The position numbers and the translations under genes are program-made. Below, piece after piece: positions 17,306 through 25,631 of a stretch of DNA of 64,000 nt. The notes below the pieces were generated by a model. That model saw only the letters and a list, made by a program, of their open reading frames with translations, did no database searches and had not been told where the DNA came from. Numbering within the stretch: position 1 is the stretch's first letter; each line of letters begins with the position of its first letter. This DNA is from Nitrospira sp. (GTDB lineage: Bacteria > Nitrospirota > Nitrospiria > Nitrospirales > Nitrospiraceae): the NCBI GenBank assembly GCA_022842445.1, contig JALHPO010000003.1, positions 186,001 through 250,000 on the forward strand. The letters are read 5' to 3'.

Positions 17306-18000
17306 ACACAGTTCCAGCTTCTCCTTCTCCCTATTCCCTGCCGCCGCGCGGCTCAGGCGCGCGAGTGGCGCTGGTGATTATTGACATGCAACGCGACTTC
17401 ATTGAGCCGGGCGGGTTCGGCGCAGCGCTGGGGAACCAGGTCGAACATCTGCAACAGATTGTGCCGACCGTGGCCACCGTCCTCAAGACCTTCCGCGAAT
17501 TGAGTCTGCCGGTGATTCACACCAGGGAGGGGCATCGCCCCGACTTGTCGGATTGCCCGCCGGCCAAGAAGCGGCGCGGAAACTCGACATTGCGCATCGG
17601 CGATCCCGGCCCGATGGGACGGATCCTGGTATTGGGAGAACCGGGAAACGACATCATTCCACAATTGCGCCCCGAAGCCGGCGAACTGGTCATTGACAAG
17701 CCGGGGAAAGGGGCCTTTTACGCCACCGATCTTCAAGAGCGCCTGAAGACCCTCGGGATCACCCATCTCGTCTTCACCGGCGTCACCACCGAAGTTTGCG
17801 TGCAGACCAGCATGAGAGAAGCCAACGACCGCGGGTACGAATGTCTCTTAGTTGAAGACGGAACCGAAAGCTATTTCCCCGATTTCAAACAGGCGACGGT
17901 CCGCATGATCCAATCGCAGGGGGGAATTGTCGGCTGGGTGACCACTGCAGATCGTCTCATCGCGTCTCTCCGCCAAACCTACGCGGAAGGTGTCAGATGA
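17302..18000 (+). CDS. Second isochorismatase-like cysteine hydrolase
   Basis: 232-aa paralogue of the biuret-hydrolase-family protein encoded 1.5 kb upstream. It keeps the triad (D28, K133, C166) and the [18 protein letters not shown] and [17 protein letters not shown] blocks, but has its own N-terminus and a different segment after the nucleophile ([14 protein letters not shown] instead of [14 protein letters not shown]). Amide or ureide hydrolysis is expected. Candidate substrates are a second compound in the same pathway (triuret, a carbamoyl amide, or the imported parent compound). It overlaps both neighbours by ATGA, so it is translated with the transporter ATPase and the small downstream protein. 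Confidence 0.85.
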   Translation: MNTVPASPSPYSLPPRGSGARVALVIIDMQRDFIEPGGFGAALGNQVEHLQQIVPTVATVLKTFRELSLPVIHTREGHRPDLSDCPPAKKRRGNSTLRIGDPGPMGRILVLGEPGNDIIPQLRPEAGELVIDKPGKGAFYATDLQERLKTLGITHLVFTGVTTEVCVQTSMREANDRGYECLLVEDGTESYFPDFKQATVRMIQSQGGIVGWVTTADRLIASLRQTYAEGVR

Positions 18001-18392
18001 GCCAAAGCGATGTACTGCTGGCTGTCAATGGCACGCTGATGCGGGGGCTCAAGCTCAACCCCAACATGGTGGCAGCCAAGGCCACATTTGTCCGGGAAAC
18101 GAAGACCGAAGCGGCGTATCGGCTCTGGACGATTAACGACGAACACCCTGCGATGCTGCGCGTGACGGATGGGACCGGGGTCAAGGTCGCAGTCGAAGTC
18201 TGGTCTGTCCCCCCTGCCGGACTGGCGGGAATCTTACTGAACGAACCGCCGGGTCTGTGCATCGGCAAGGTGCGGCTGGAAGACGGAAGTATTGTCCTGG
18301 GTGTGTTGGGTGAACCGGCGCTCGTCGAAGGGCACCGGGAGATCACCGAGTACGGCGGCTGGCGTGCCTATCGGGCACAGCATCCGCAATGA
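17997..18392 (+). CDS. Stand-alone allophanate hydrolase C-terminal domain-like protein
   Basis: 131-aa protein matching in pattern the C-terminal domain of AtzF/DUR1-type allophanate hydrolases: [18 protein letters not shown] at the start, then [37 protein letters not shown] and [10 protein letters not shown] at the end. In allophanate hydrolase this domain completes breakdown of the carboxylated intermediate left by the amidase domain. No amidase domain is encoded nearby, so here it works alone or with another enzyme of the cluster. Its ATG overlaps the preceding hydrolase stop. It is the last gene of the coupled set. Confidence 0.75.
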   Translation: MSQSDVLLAVNGTLMRGLKLNPNMVAAKATFVRETKTEAAYRLWTINDEHPAMLRVTDGTGVKVAVEVWSVPPAGLAGILLNEPPGLCIGKVRLEDGSIVLGVLGEPALVEGHREITEYGGWRAYRAQHPQ

Positions 18393-18417
18393 GCGAGCGG
18401 TCTCTCTCCCTGTTATC

Positions 18418-20094
18418 CTACTGCCGGCCGATCATTTTCCTGATTCGGTAGCTCAACCCGAACGGAGCGTCTTGCGAACAGGAAAACACAATCACATGAT
18501 TCTCATGCTTCACGCCGAACTCCGGGAAATACCACCCCTGTTCCAACCTCGTATCGGCGGGCCCCAATAAATCAACCATCGCAACGGTATGGCCGCTCGG
18601 AGCCTTGATCGCGATACAGGTCCCCATCCGGATGATATGGAAGTCGGGATGGACATGCAGGTAACTGTCCATACGATGCATCCCGCTGCCCTCCAACGTA
18701 TCTTTGATGACCCAACTCCCTTGACCATCATAGACGATGTGTCTCTTATGGATCGGCTTGCCTCTCAATTTCGCATACCCATTGTGGGCACCCTCGAATA
18801 GCACCGTACCATCCGACTGCTTCTTCAAGATCGCCGAGAGCGGCTTCGCCCGGCGCGCCACGCGGAACACCTTCCACATTTCCGACTGTTCTTTCCCATC
18901 GACAACAACCGTGTTATGCGCGCGCGTGCTTCGAGCATAGGCTCGCTCCTCGCTCAGTTGATAGTCAAAAACACCGCTGTCGACGATGACGCGCCGCCCG
19001 CCGATGACCAATTCAAAGCTGAGGGTATCGCAATGAGCATGACCGGGCTGATAGTCGGGTCCGATGGCTCCGCAGTCGATGACGATCATGTCCTCCCCGT
19101 TGCGGCAGACGTAATACCCGCTCCCCGACCGCTCAGCGAGGGTCAGTCCCGTCGGCTCGGCAGGAGTCCGATAGCCCATCACCCGGTGTGCATAATTAAA
19201 GAGTTGCAACGGAGACGGAGCCATCCCGAAAGCGGCATCATTAAACAGTGGGATATCCTGGTCCGGGAACACCATGGCATGAAGAAAATCGAGGCTGGAG
19301 GCCACCGCTCGCCGAAGATGCGCAATCTCCTCACGTTCGAGTACCGGCCGTGAACTCTGGGCGAGATTCAAGACGTCAAGATAATCGCACACACAGATCG
19401 AATGGTACATGGGACTTCGTTCATAATGACCGCCGTCCGCAAGAAACTGCTCTTTCAGTTCTTGCAGGAGCATCTTCCAGCCCCGCTTGAACCACCGGTC
19501 GGCAGCCTCCCCCTCGAAATACATTCCGGCAAAAAACAGGGCCACGGCATTTTTGAGATAGTGGTTTGCAAGGATGTGCCGCTCGATGTTCTTCTCAAGC
19601 CATGCCGCCTGCGTATAGAGACTGTGACTCCATGATTCCTGTATGGCTTTGTCATGCCTCAGGAAGAACTTGATCCAGTTGACGATACGCACTGACAGGG
19701 CAGAAGGCTCCCACCCGTCACCCGTGCCGGGAGGATTTCTCGCGATCCACTCGGAGATCAGCTGGACCTTCACCTCGTGTGACCGGTCCGGATCGAACAA
19801 ATAGCCGAAGCCGTGCAGGTTGCGCCGCCACTGATGCGGCATATCCTGACTGACCCAATCGACGCCGGCATCGGTAAAGGTCTTTTCCTGATTGAGGAAA
19901 TAGAATGAGCGATCGCACCCCGCAGGGCGGGAAGGGGGAAGGCACGGATTGAGTCCGACGCCCGGTCTCAGGCTTACCCCACGAATCGGTTCAAGCTTCG
20001 TTGAAGCTGGAAACAAACGAGTCCGGATCAGGGCAAGCAGCTGTAGCGGGCGGAGATGTAGGAGGGTTCTTGGGTATAAGAGCACACGATTCAT
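18418..20094 (-). CDS. Heparinase II/III-family polysaccharide lyase
   Basis: 558-aa protein with the two-part layout of heparinase II/III-like enzymes. An N-terminal alpha/alpha toroid (about residues 60-340; YTQAAWLEKNIERHILANHY, DGGHYERSPMYH) precedes a beta-sandwich domain (GHAHCDTLSFELVIGGRRV, STRAHNTVVVDG). Tyr/His residues in these motifs are the usual catalytic ones. No Sec signal is obvious. In many genomes such lyases belong to exopolysaccharide loci rather than to heparin use, and an epimerase and a broken glycosyltransferase lie 8-9 kb away. It converges on the ureide cluster with only 25 bp between stops. Confidence 0.85.
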   Translation of the reverse strand: MNRVLLYPRTLLHLRPLQLLALIRTRLFPASTKLEPIRGVSLRPGVGLNPCLPPSRPAGCDRSFYFLNQEKTFTDAGVDWVSQDMPHQWRRNLHGFGYLFDPDRSHEVKVQLISEWIARNPPGTGDGWEPSALSVRIVNWIKFFLRHDKAIQESWSHSLYTQAAWLEKNIERHILANHYLKNAVALFFAGMYFEGEAADRWFKRGWKMLLQELKEQFLADGGHYERSPMYHSICVCDYLDVLNLAQSSRPVLEREEIAHLRRAVASSLDFLHAMVFPDQDIPLFNDAAFGMAPSPLQLFNYAHRVMGYRTPAEPTGLTLAERSGSGYYVCRNGEDMIVIDCGAIGPDYQPGHAHCDTLSFELVIGGRRVIVDSGVFDYQLSEERAYARSTRAHNTVVVDGKEQSEMWKVFRVARRAKPLSAILKKQSDGTVLFEGAHNGYAKLRGKPIHKRHIVYDGQGSWVIKDTLEGSGMHRMDSYLHVHPDFHIIRMGTCIAIKAPSGHTVAMVDLLGPADTRLEQGWYFPEFGVKHENHVIVFSCSQDAPFGLSYRIRKMIGRQ

Positions 20095-20533
20095 CGCTGG
20101 ATCTTGTTACATTGGCAGGCGTTAGTGATGGCTGGGTGCGTCATGCGTCGGCCTCAGACCGGGTCTCTCTATACCAAAAGCCGAAGTCGCCGATCATTTC
20201 CGGCAAAAGCGGGAATCCCTCAGCCGGTAGGAGTTTAGCAGAATGGAAGGTGGATTTTCAGGCTCTGAAACAAAGGTGTCAATCCGCAGGATCTGCATCG
20301 TGCCTGTTGCTACTTTTTCATTTTGAAACCCTTGCCCTTCACCCGCGTTGCAGTGATCCCTCCTTTATTCTTGGCATGCCTGTCAGACAATTTATCTTCG
20401 CCGATGAGCCCACTCACTGATGGCCGAAAGACTCGCAGACTGCCCTGTCCGATCTCTGTCTACTGACGGATCCTCATGGATGCTACAAGATACAAATATA
20501 CGCCGACGAAGACTTCGCTGCTGATTGTTCCAA
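20095..20533. other. Gene-free stretch, probable decayed DNA
   Basis: About 440 bp upstream of the lyase gene with no supportable gene. A short minus-strand open frame at about 20140-20245 ends LPEMIGDFGFWYRETRSEAD but has no start or family match. The stretch borders the ExbD stub and excisionase-like gene and is best read as a rearrangement scar. Confidence 0.4.
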
Positions 20534-20776
20534 TCATGTCCGAACGACTTCCAGACTCACCTGGCGAAAGCCGAGTCCGCGGACACGATCGACGATCCCA
20601 ACAAATCGTTCCAGCTTTGTAACTTTATCGGCGCAGACCAGGACCAACGACTCCAGGGGCTGGGTGCTCAGCGCCGCATCGAACTGCTCGTCGGTTACCG
20701 GACGATCCTGGACAAACACCCCACCCTCCGCGGTCATCGCTGGCGCAGATCGGTTACGATTCAGCGATCCGTCCAA
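20534..20776 (-). pseudogene. Truncated ExbD/TolR-like fragment (periplasmic domain only)
   Basis: About 80 codons. The C-terminal two thirds (GGVFVQDRPVTDEQFDAAL ... LVLVCADKVTKLERFVGIVD then RGLGFRQVSL) match the periplasmic domain of ExbD, the proton-channel partner of TonB. The cytoplasmic N-terminus and the single membrane helix are missing. The frame instead runs out of the end of the excisionase-like gene, with only a TTG at 20776 as possible start. I therefore treat it as a remnant, although a coupled short product cannot be excluded. It lies downstream of a TonB receptor operon that also carries tonB. Confidence 0.6.
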
Positions 20777-20940
20777 TTCTCCACAATCAATTTATCGACC
20801 GAGTGTGCGCTCACGCGTAGACTCTGTGTGCCGATTTTCGTTGCGCTCAACCTTGCGTCCTCTACCCACCGATAGACGGTCCAACGGCTCACATTCAATA
20901 ACTCCGCCGCTTCATTGACTCGAAGCAATTGCTTGTTCAT
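20761..20940 (-). CDS. Excisionase-type helix-turn-helix protein
   Basis: 59-aa protein made almost only of a MerR/excisionase-type winged helix: LLRVNEAAELLNVSRWTVYR then W-V-E-D-ARLSATKIG and LRVSAHSVDKLI. Such proteins bind DNA and serve as excisionases of mobile elements or as small regulators. ATG at 20940 has GAGGTG 4 nt upstream. Its last 16 bases overlap the ExbD remnant. No integrase is present in the window, so a mobile-element origin is inference. Confidence 0.75.
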   Translation of the reverse strand: MNKQLLRVNEAAELLNVSRWTVYRWVEDARLSATKIGTQSLRVSAHSVDKLIVENWTDR

Positions 20941-21059
20941 ACACACCTCATTCCATGGCATCATATGCTCGTCGCCTTCGTGAAAAGGCCTCCCGAAGTT
21001 GAGCGCGCCTCAGAATTGCCCGTTGCTTCGACCACAAGCATTCCGCATGTCTCGACAAG

Positions 21060-23366
21060 CTAAAACATGCCCAATGTCACTCCGCCATAAATCGCCCGGC
21101 CATACCCGGCGAAGAACACCGACTGGCCCGCAGCCGCAGCATGGGTTTCGCCGCCTATCACTGTACCCGACGCCACGTACTTTCTATCCGCAATGTTGTC
21201 CACTTCTACATAGAGCTTGGCAAACCGAATCCAGGAAGAATCCTTGAATTCGAAAGTTTTGTGCACGTTGATATTCGCAATCATGTAGGAGGGAATCCCG
21301 AACGTATTGCTGTTGTTCAGGAAATAACTGTTGTAATAACTGCCTTCGAACCACGCGCCCCATCCGCTCGGCTCATGGTCGTAGGCGACCTTGCCGTTGA
21401 ACACATCGGATGGAACATTAGCCACCTTCTTCCCGTCTCGAACCAGGAACCCAGCCGCGGTCCGATCGGAGAAATTGATGTATTCGGCGTCGATGTGGGT
21501 ATAGGCGCCGGCCAGCCGCAGGCCCAAAAGCGGCCGCCAATCGAAGGATGCCTCGATCCCTCGATATCGGGAAGAATCGGCATTGACTGATGCTGTATTG
21601 TTCGGCGCAGATATAAGCTGCGTGATGATTTCATCTTTGTAGAACGTGTAAAACCCGACGAGGTGAACGGTCAGGGTCTCGTGCAACTTGGAATCGGTGC
21701 CGATTTCCAAGTTTAGATTCTTCTGCGGTTTCAGATCGAAATTCGTCCCCGGCAAGCCCGTGATGGGATCTCGCAAGAGATTGCTGAATGTTGGAATGCC
21801 GTAGCCGGTCGAGCCCCTTATCCAATGGCGGTACCCTTCAGCCGGCTTCCAGGTGAGAGACATCTCCGGCGCCCAATTTGAGTAGATCCGACTCGCGCTG
21901 ACGCTTGTGGCCACCGCGCCAGTTGTCTGACTGTAGTTGGTTGCGTGCGCGCTGAGGTGGGAGTGCTCGTAGCCAAGCCCCGCCGCTAAGATCCACTTCG
22001 GGAAGAATTCCAACTCCTCGCGGAAACGGCCGCCGACATTGAAAATCGATCCGCGGGAGTTTTGGATCAGTCTCCCTTTTGTCCCGACAAAGTTGCCCAG
22101 ATTCTGGAAACTGTTGGCTTTCTGGTCCATCTGGTTGAGAAAGAAACCAACATAGCTCCTCAGCGGCATCGCGCCAAGCCGGCCATCATGCCGCAAGTCC
22201 GTATAGGTCTTGTAATTGGGATTGGTATTTTCCCCGATCTGCGCGAATGTTTGCTGGATGTCCTTGACGTCGTAGTCGGCCTCGACCGTTAACACCGTAT
22301 TCGCGTCAATCTGCCGCTCATAGATCCCTCCCAGGATCGTGCGCCGATCAACCCGGCTTTGATTAAATCTGACAGCGTTGTTGCCTGCTTGCCGTTCATC
22401 GGCGAGAAACTGCGCCTGGTTCAGTCTGGTAGGCACCTTTGTATCCAGCCAGTTCGAGATCGCTTTGACATAAAAGTTCTGCTTATCGTCGAGCTTGAAA
22501 CGAAGATTAAAATTAAGCGTTTGTGTCTTATATTCGCTGTTCTGGATGTATCCGTCTTCCCCGACGTTACTGACGAACATGGATACGTCCAGATGCTCCG
22601 TGTCTTTCCCGAACGCAAACGCTTGTTTGTGATAGCCGAATGATCCGCCTGAGAAAAAGCTTTCGACGCCGTTGATGTCGCTGCCGCGCCGCGTCCTGAA
22701 GTGCACCATGCCGCCGAGGGCGTAGTTATCGTAGAGCGACGACGATGCGCCTCGGATCACTTCGACGCTGCGCATGAACCACGGATCGTGAAGATCGAGC
22801 CGCGAGAGGCCGTCGGATTGGGTCTGAATGAAGCCATCCTCGTAGATCTTAATATCGCGTACCGCGAAAGTGGTCTTGGCGCCCAGCCCTCGAATCATAA
22901 TGCTGAAATCGCGCGGCCCGTTCGCCTGGCGCAAGACCACGCCGGGAAGTGATTCCATAGACTCCTTCATCGTCCTGGTCGGCTGGGAATCTGTCTCTGA
23001 AGGAACCGTTGACGAGACCGATACGCCCTCCGGCCGCTTTTGCAACCGCTTGCTCACGATACTGGTGTCGGCCAACTCATACTCCGGCATGGCGCCCGTC
23101 GCTTCCGCCTCTTCAGTGGTCACCTTCTCGATCACCGTTTTGGGTTTCTCGGCCGGCGGCGACGTCTGCTCGCGGCCACGCTGGAGCTCTTCCAGTTCTT
23201 GCAGAATATTCTTGAGCTGCTCGCGCAATTGCCCCTCGCGCGGAGACTGCTCTGTTCCCGATGACGATGCCGGCTCCTGCGCCGACACGGCTTGTCCCAT
23301 TACGGCAATACCTCCGAACAGTGCTGCTGCAGCAAGCACATGCTTCACGCTCTGTAACAACCCCAT
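21060..23366 (-). CDS. TonB-dependent outer-membrane receptor
   Basis: 768-aa receptor. It has a signal peptide (about 1-29, cut after VSAQE), a short polar/coiled segment with REQLKNILQELEELQRGREQ, a TonB box-like stretch near TSIVSKR, a plug domain (about 110-230; ESLPGVVLRQANGPRDFSIM, IRGASSSLYDNYALGGMVHF) and a 22-strand-type barrel ending in the aromatic GVTLGMF. The plug is FecA/PupA-like in layout but lacks the N-terminal signalling domain. The cluster supplies its own TonB and several thioredoxins. Neighbouring small His/Cys proteins suggest a metal or metal complex as substrate (inference); iron-siderophore is the main alternative. Confidence 0.93.
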   Translation of the reverse strand: MGLLQSVKHVLAAAALFGGIAVMGQAVSAQEPASSSGTEQSPREGQLREQLKNILQELEELQRGREQTSPPAEKPKTVIEKVTTEEAEATGAMPEYELADTSIVSKRLQKRPEGVSVSSTVPSETDSQPTRTMKESMESLPGVVLRQANGPRDFSIMIRGLGAKTTFAVRDIKIYEDGFIQTQSDGLSRLDLHDPWFMRSVEVIRGASSSLYDNYALGGMVHFRTRRGSDINGVESFFSGGSFGYHKQAFAFGKDTEHLDVSMFVSNVGEDGYIQNSEYKTQTLNFNLRFKLDDKQNFYVKAISNWLDTKVPTRLNQAQFLADERQAGNNAVRFNQSRVDRRTILGGIYERQIDANTVLTVEADYDVKDIQQTFAQIGENTNPNYKTYTDLRHDGRLGAMPLRSYVGFFLNQMDQKANSFQNLGNFVGTKGRLIQNSRGSIFNVGGRFREELEFFPKWILAAGLGYEHSHLSAHATNYSQTTGAVATSVSASRIYSNWAPEMSLTWKPAEGYRHWIRGSTGYGIPTFSNLLRDPITGLPGTNFDLKPQKNLNLEIGTDSKLHETLTVHLVGFYTFYKDEIITQLISAPNNTASVNADSSRYRGIEASFDWRPLLGLRLAGAYTHIDAEYINFSDRTAAGFLVRDGKKVANVPSDVFNGKVAYDHEPSGWGAWFEGSYYNSYFLNNSNTFGIPSYMIANINVHKTFEFKDSSWIRFAKLYVEVDNIADRKYVASGTVIGGETHAAAAGQSVFFAGYGRAIYGGVTLGMF

Positions 23367-23486
23367 GACCGATACTCCTCACGCTATGGTGATAAAATGA
23401 GCTGCTGCTCTCCTAGCCGGTCTCAGGCCGCACGACGGCGGCTGCGCCCGACTGGAACTGCAGAGGAACGTTGAGTGGATGAACCC

Positions 23487-23795
23487 TTACGAATGTGGCG
23501 GTGCGCGGGACTGAGCCGGATATTGCAGGTCACTCGACGACAGACTGACGCCATTCGGCACGACCATTGATATGGGGAGCAAGGACTCTGTCCCTGCCGA
23601 TGTCGAGGCCAGGCCGACAGATTGATTGGCTTGGCATGCCCAGGCACAGAGGGGAGAGTGGGTCGACTCGCTGGTGTGGTGATGAGCAGACTGCGAAGAG
23701 GCCTCATGGGAAAAGAGACAGGTCGCTGCACCGATTCCAATCGCCAAATAGACGCAAGCGGTCGCCAGGGCAATCTGTGCGATCCACCGCTTCAT
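23487..23795 (-). CDS. Small secreted His/Cys protein (first of three paralogues)
   Basis: 102-aa protein with an N-terminal hydrophobic signal segment (WIAQIALATACVYLAIGIGA), a His-rich patch (SAHHHTSESTH), a C-x-W-x-C motif (PLCAWACQ) and a C-terminus ending SRAPP-. Two other proteins in the window (27459-27764 and 31667-31972) have the same order of elements. The layout recalls DUF2946-like proteins found beside copper-type TonB receptors, so metal binding is plausible but unproven. Its ATG overlaps the stop of the upstream thioredoxin gene (ATGA), and the TonB receptor follows. Confidence 0.7.
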   Translation of the reverse strand: MKRWIAQIALATACVYLAIGIGAATCLFSHEASSQSAHHHTSESTHSPLCAWACQANQSVGLASTSAGTESLLPISMVVPNGVSLSSSDLQYPAQSRAPPHS

Positions 23796-24340
23796 CTACC
23801 GCGCTCCATAAACACCTTCAGCCCTGCCACCACTTCTGAACTGTCCCACTCGCGAGGTCCGACTGCCCGTCCGACTAACGCCCCATCGCGCGCAATCACA
23901 ACAGTCGTCGGCAACGCCCGCACCATGTAGGACCGTGACACCTCTTGATCTTCATCGAACAGAACAGGCAGATCGACCCCCTGCTGAGCCAAGAAATGGG
24001 TAATTCCCTCTCGTTGCAGATCCGTGGTCACGGTCAAGAGGACGAATCGGGACGGATCCAACTGCTGCTGTAACCGGGCCAATGCCGGCATTTCTTCCTT
24101 GCAGGGTCCGCACCAGGTCGCCCAAAAATTCACCAGCAGGACCTTTCCCCCCAGATCGCTCAACTTTACGATCTTTCCGTCCAGCCCCTTGAGCTCGAAC
24201 GGCATGGCCTGGCTACCGGCCGGTAGCCGGCTCATCTTGAGTCCGGCAAAGGGATCGCCGGCGAAGCTCGGCTCTGCCACAACGGCAACGAACAGCGCCA
24301 GTACCAGCGTAAACCCGACCCTTGTCGACCAGTCATTCAC
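23792..24340 (-). CDS. TlpA/ResA-like secreted thioredoxin
   Basis: 182-aa thioredoxin-fold protein with an N-terminal signal/anchor (about 8-28), active site WATWCGPC and a cis-Pro loop (VRALPTTVVIARDG). TlpA/ResA-type proteins reduce periplasmic disulfides, for example in cytochrome c or copper-site assembly. I choose GTG at 24340: it has AGGAG 7 nt upstream and lies 1 nt after the stop of the BNR-propeller gene, so the two are coupled. The longer frame only adds reading through that gene's end. It is one of three such thioredoxins between 23.8 and 30.3 kb. Confidence 0.88.
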   Translation of the reverse strand: MNDWSTRVGFTLVLALFVAVVAEPSFAGDPFAGLKMSRLPAGSQAMPFELKGLDGKIVKLSDLGGKVLLVNFWATWCGPCKEEMPALARLQQQLDPSRFVLLTVTTDLQREGITHFLAQQGVDLPVLFDEDQEVSRSYMVRALPTTVVIARDGALVGRAVGPREWDSSEVVAGLKVFMERGR

Positions 24341-24341
24341 T

Positions 24342-25625
24342 TTACGGCTCCTGTCTTGCCAATACCTTGGCCGGCGGAAGCTGAAGCGTCTGAACAACTA
24401 TCCGATGGTTCGGCATGGCATGCTCCATCCAGGCCAAGACAGCCAGCCCATGGGCATTGATCGACAGCGAGGGGGTTTGCCCCTTCTTGTCGTTCAGCTT
24501 CTGAGGCGCACTGAAGGTCGCGCCGCGATCAAGCGATAGACTCATCACGACTTCGCGCCGCACTGGAGACTGTTCTTCCCAGGCGATAACGAGCCGTCCA
24601 TCCGGATCAACCGCCAACTGGGGATGGTCGGGAAAGGTGCCCTTGGAAACGTTTACCTTTTGTTTGGGCGAAAAGGTCTGACCCCGATCATCGGAATAGG
24701 CCAGGTAGATCGCCGGAGTTTCGTCCTCCCCTTCCGTATACCAGACGACATAGAGCCGCCCCTGTCGATCTGTTCCGATCGAAGCAGGACGATGGGGGCA
24801 GCCGGGAAACACCCACTTGTCATGCCCCACAATCACTGGAGACGTAAAGGTCTGTCCACTATCAGAGGATCGTGCCACGACCGTCTCGCGGAGATCCCCC
24901 GGCAGAATCTTTCGCCAAGCGACATAGAGCGTACCGTCCAGCGCCGTGGCCATCGCGGTACGGCAACAGACGCAGGTATCTTCATCCACCTTACGATTTT
25001 TCCCTACCGTGCGGCCGTGATCGGCTGAGCTGGTCGCAAAGGTGCCTGATTCCTTCTTGCCTTCCCTTGCATCGATCCAGGCCACATGAATGACTCCATC
25101 GGGAGCCACATGGAGCGAATCGAAACTGTGCCCGATGACCTGTTCATCGTCATTCACCAAAATAGAAGGGAGAAACGTCTTCCCGCCGTCGGTCGAGCGG
25201 CTCAGGCGCAAGTCATTGGCAAACGGCTTATCAGGCCTGGCCTTCGGATGCGTGACCGCCCAGGTCACGAACACATCGTCTCCTGACGCGACTAGAGCCG
25301 GCGCTTCCTGTCTCGAATAAGGAATTTCGGATGCCCCGTTCACCTTGACGGGAGCGATCGAATCTCCGGCCTTATCGAGTCGCGCATATAGCACGGACCG
25401 GATTTCTTTCTCTTCCTCCACCCACGCCAACGCAATACGCCCCGCGTCGTCGATGCGAACAGAAGGCCCGACGATGCCTCTGACTTTTCGGTCGACCGAA
25501 GCTGTTGGACTGAGCGCCCAAGGACTATTCGATTCCGCAATGGCGGTCGATGCCCACGCAAGGGCAGCAGCAGCCGCCAACCACACGGTCGTCTTGTTCA
25601 TCTGTCCCAGCGCCCCGGCCTTCAT
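24342..25625 (-). CDS. Secreted BNR-repeat (sialidase-like) beta-propeller protein
   Basis: 427-aa protein with a signal peptide (AAAAALAWASTAIA) and at least five Asp-box repeats of the S-x-D-x-G-x-T-F type (SRSTDGGKTF, SSDSGQTF, SDDRGQTF, SLDRGATF, with a degenerate SSADHGRTVG), giving a six-bladed sialidase-like propeller. The Arg triad of true sialidases is not evident, so glycosidase activity is doubtful. A C-V-C-C motif (DTCVCCRTA) sits in the third blade and could bind metal or form a disulfide handled by the co-encoded thioredoxins. Start 25625 or the internal ATG at 25601. It lies 6 nt after tonB. Confidence 0.8.
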   Translation of the reverse strand: MKAGALGQMNKTTVWLAAAAALAWASTAIAESNSPWALSPTASVDRKVRGIVGPSVRIDDAGRIALAWVEEEKEIRSVLYARLDKAGDSIAPVKVNGASEIPYSRQEAPALVASGDDVFVTWAVTHPKARPDKPFANDLRLSRSTDGGKTFLPSILVNDDEQVIGHSFDSLHVAPDGVIHVAWIDAREGKKESGTFATSSADHGRTVGKNRKVDEDTCVCCRTAMATALDGTLYVAWRKILPGDLRETVVARSSDSGQTFTSPVIVGHDKWVFPGCPHRPASIGTDRQGRLYVVWYTEGEDETPAIYLAYSDDRGQTFSPKQKVNVSKGTFPDHPQLAVDPDGRLVIAWEEQSPVRREVVMSLSLDRGATFSAPQKLNDKKGQTPSLSINAHGLAVLAWMEHAMPNHRIVVQTLQLPPAKVLARQEP

Positions 25626-25631
25626 ATTGAA

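Noticed and set aside
18418..20094. Heparin or glycosaminoglycan catabolism
   Set aside because: Only one lyase-like protein without sulfatases, transporters or a clear secretion signal; polysaccharide-locus association is more economical.
24342..25625. Functional sialidase
   Set aside because: Asp-box propeller repeats are present, but the catalytic Arg triad and Tyr/Glu pair are not evident and no sialic-acid genes are nearby.
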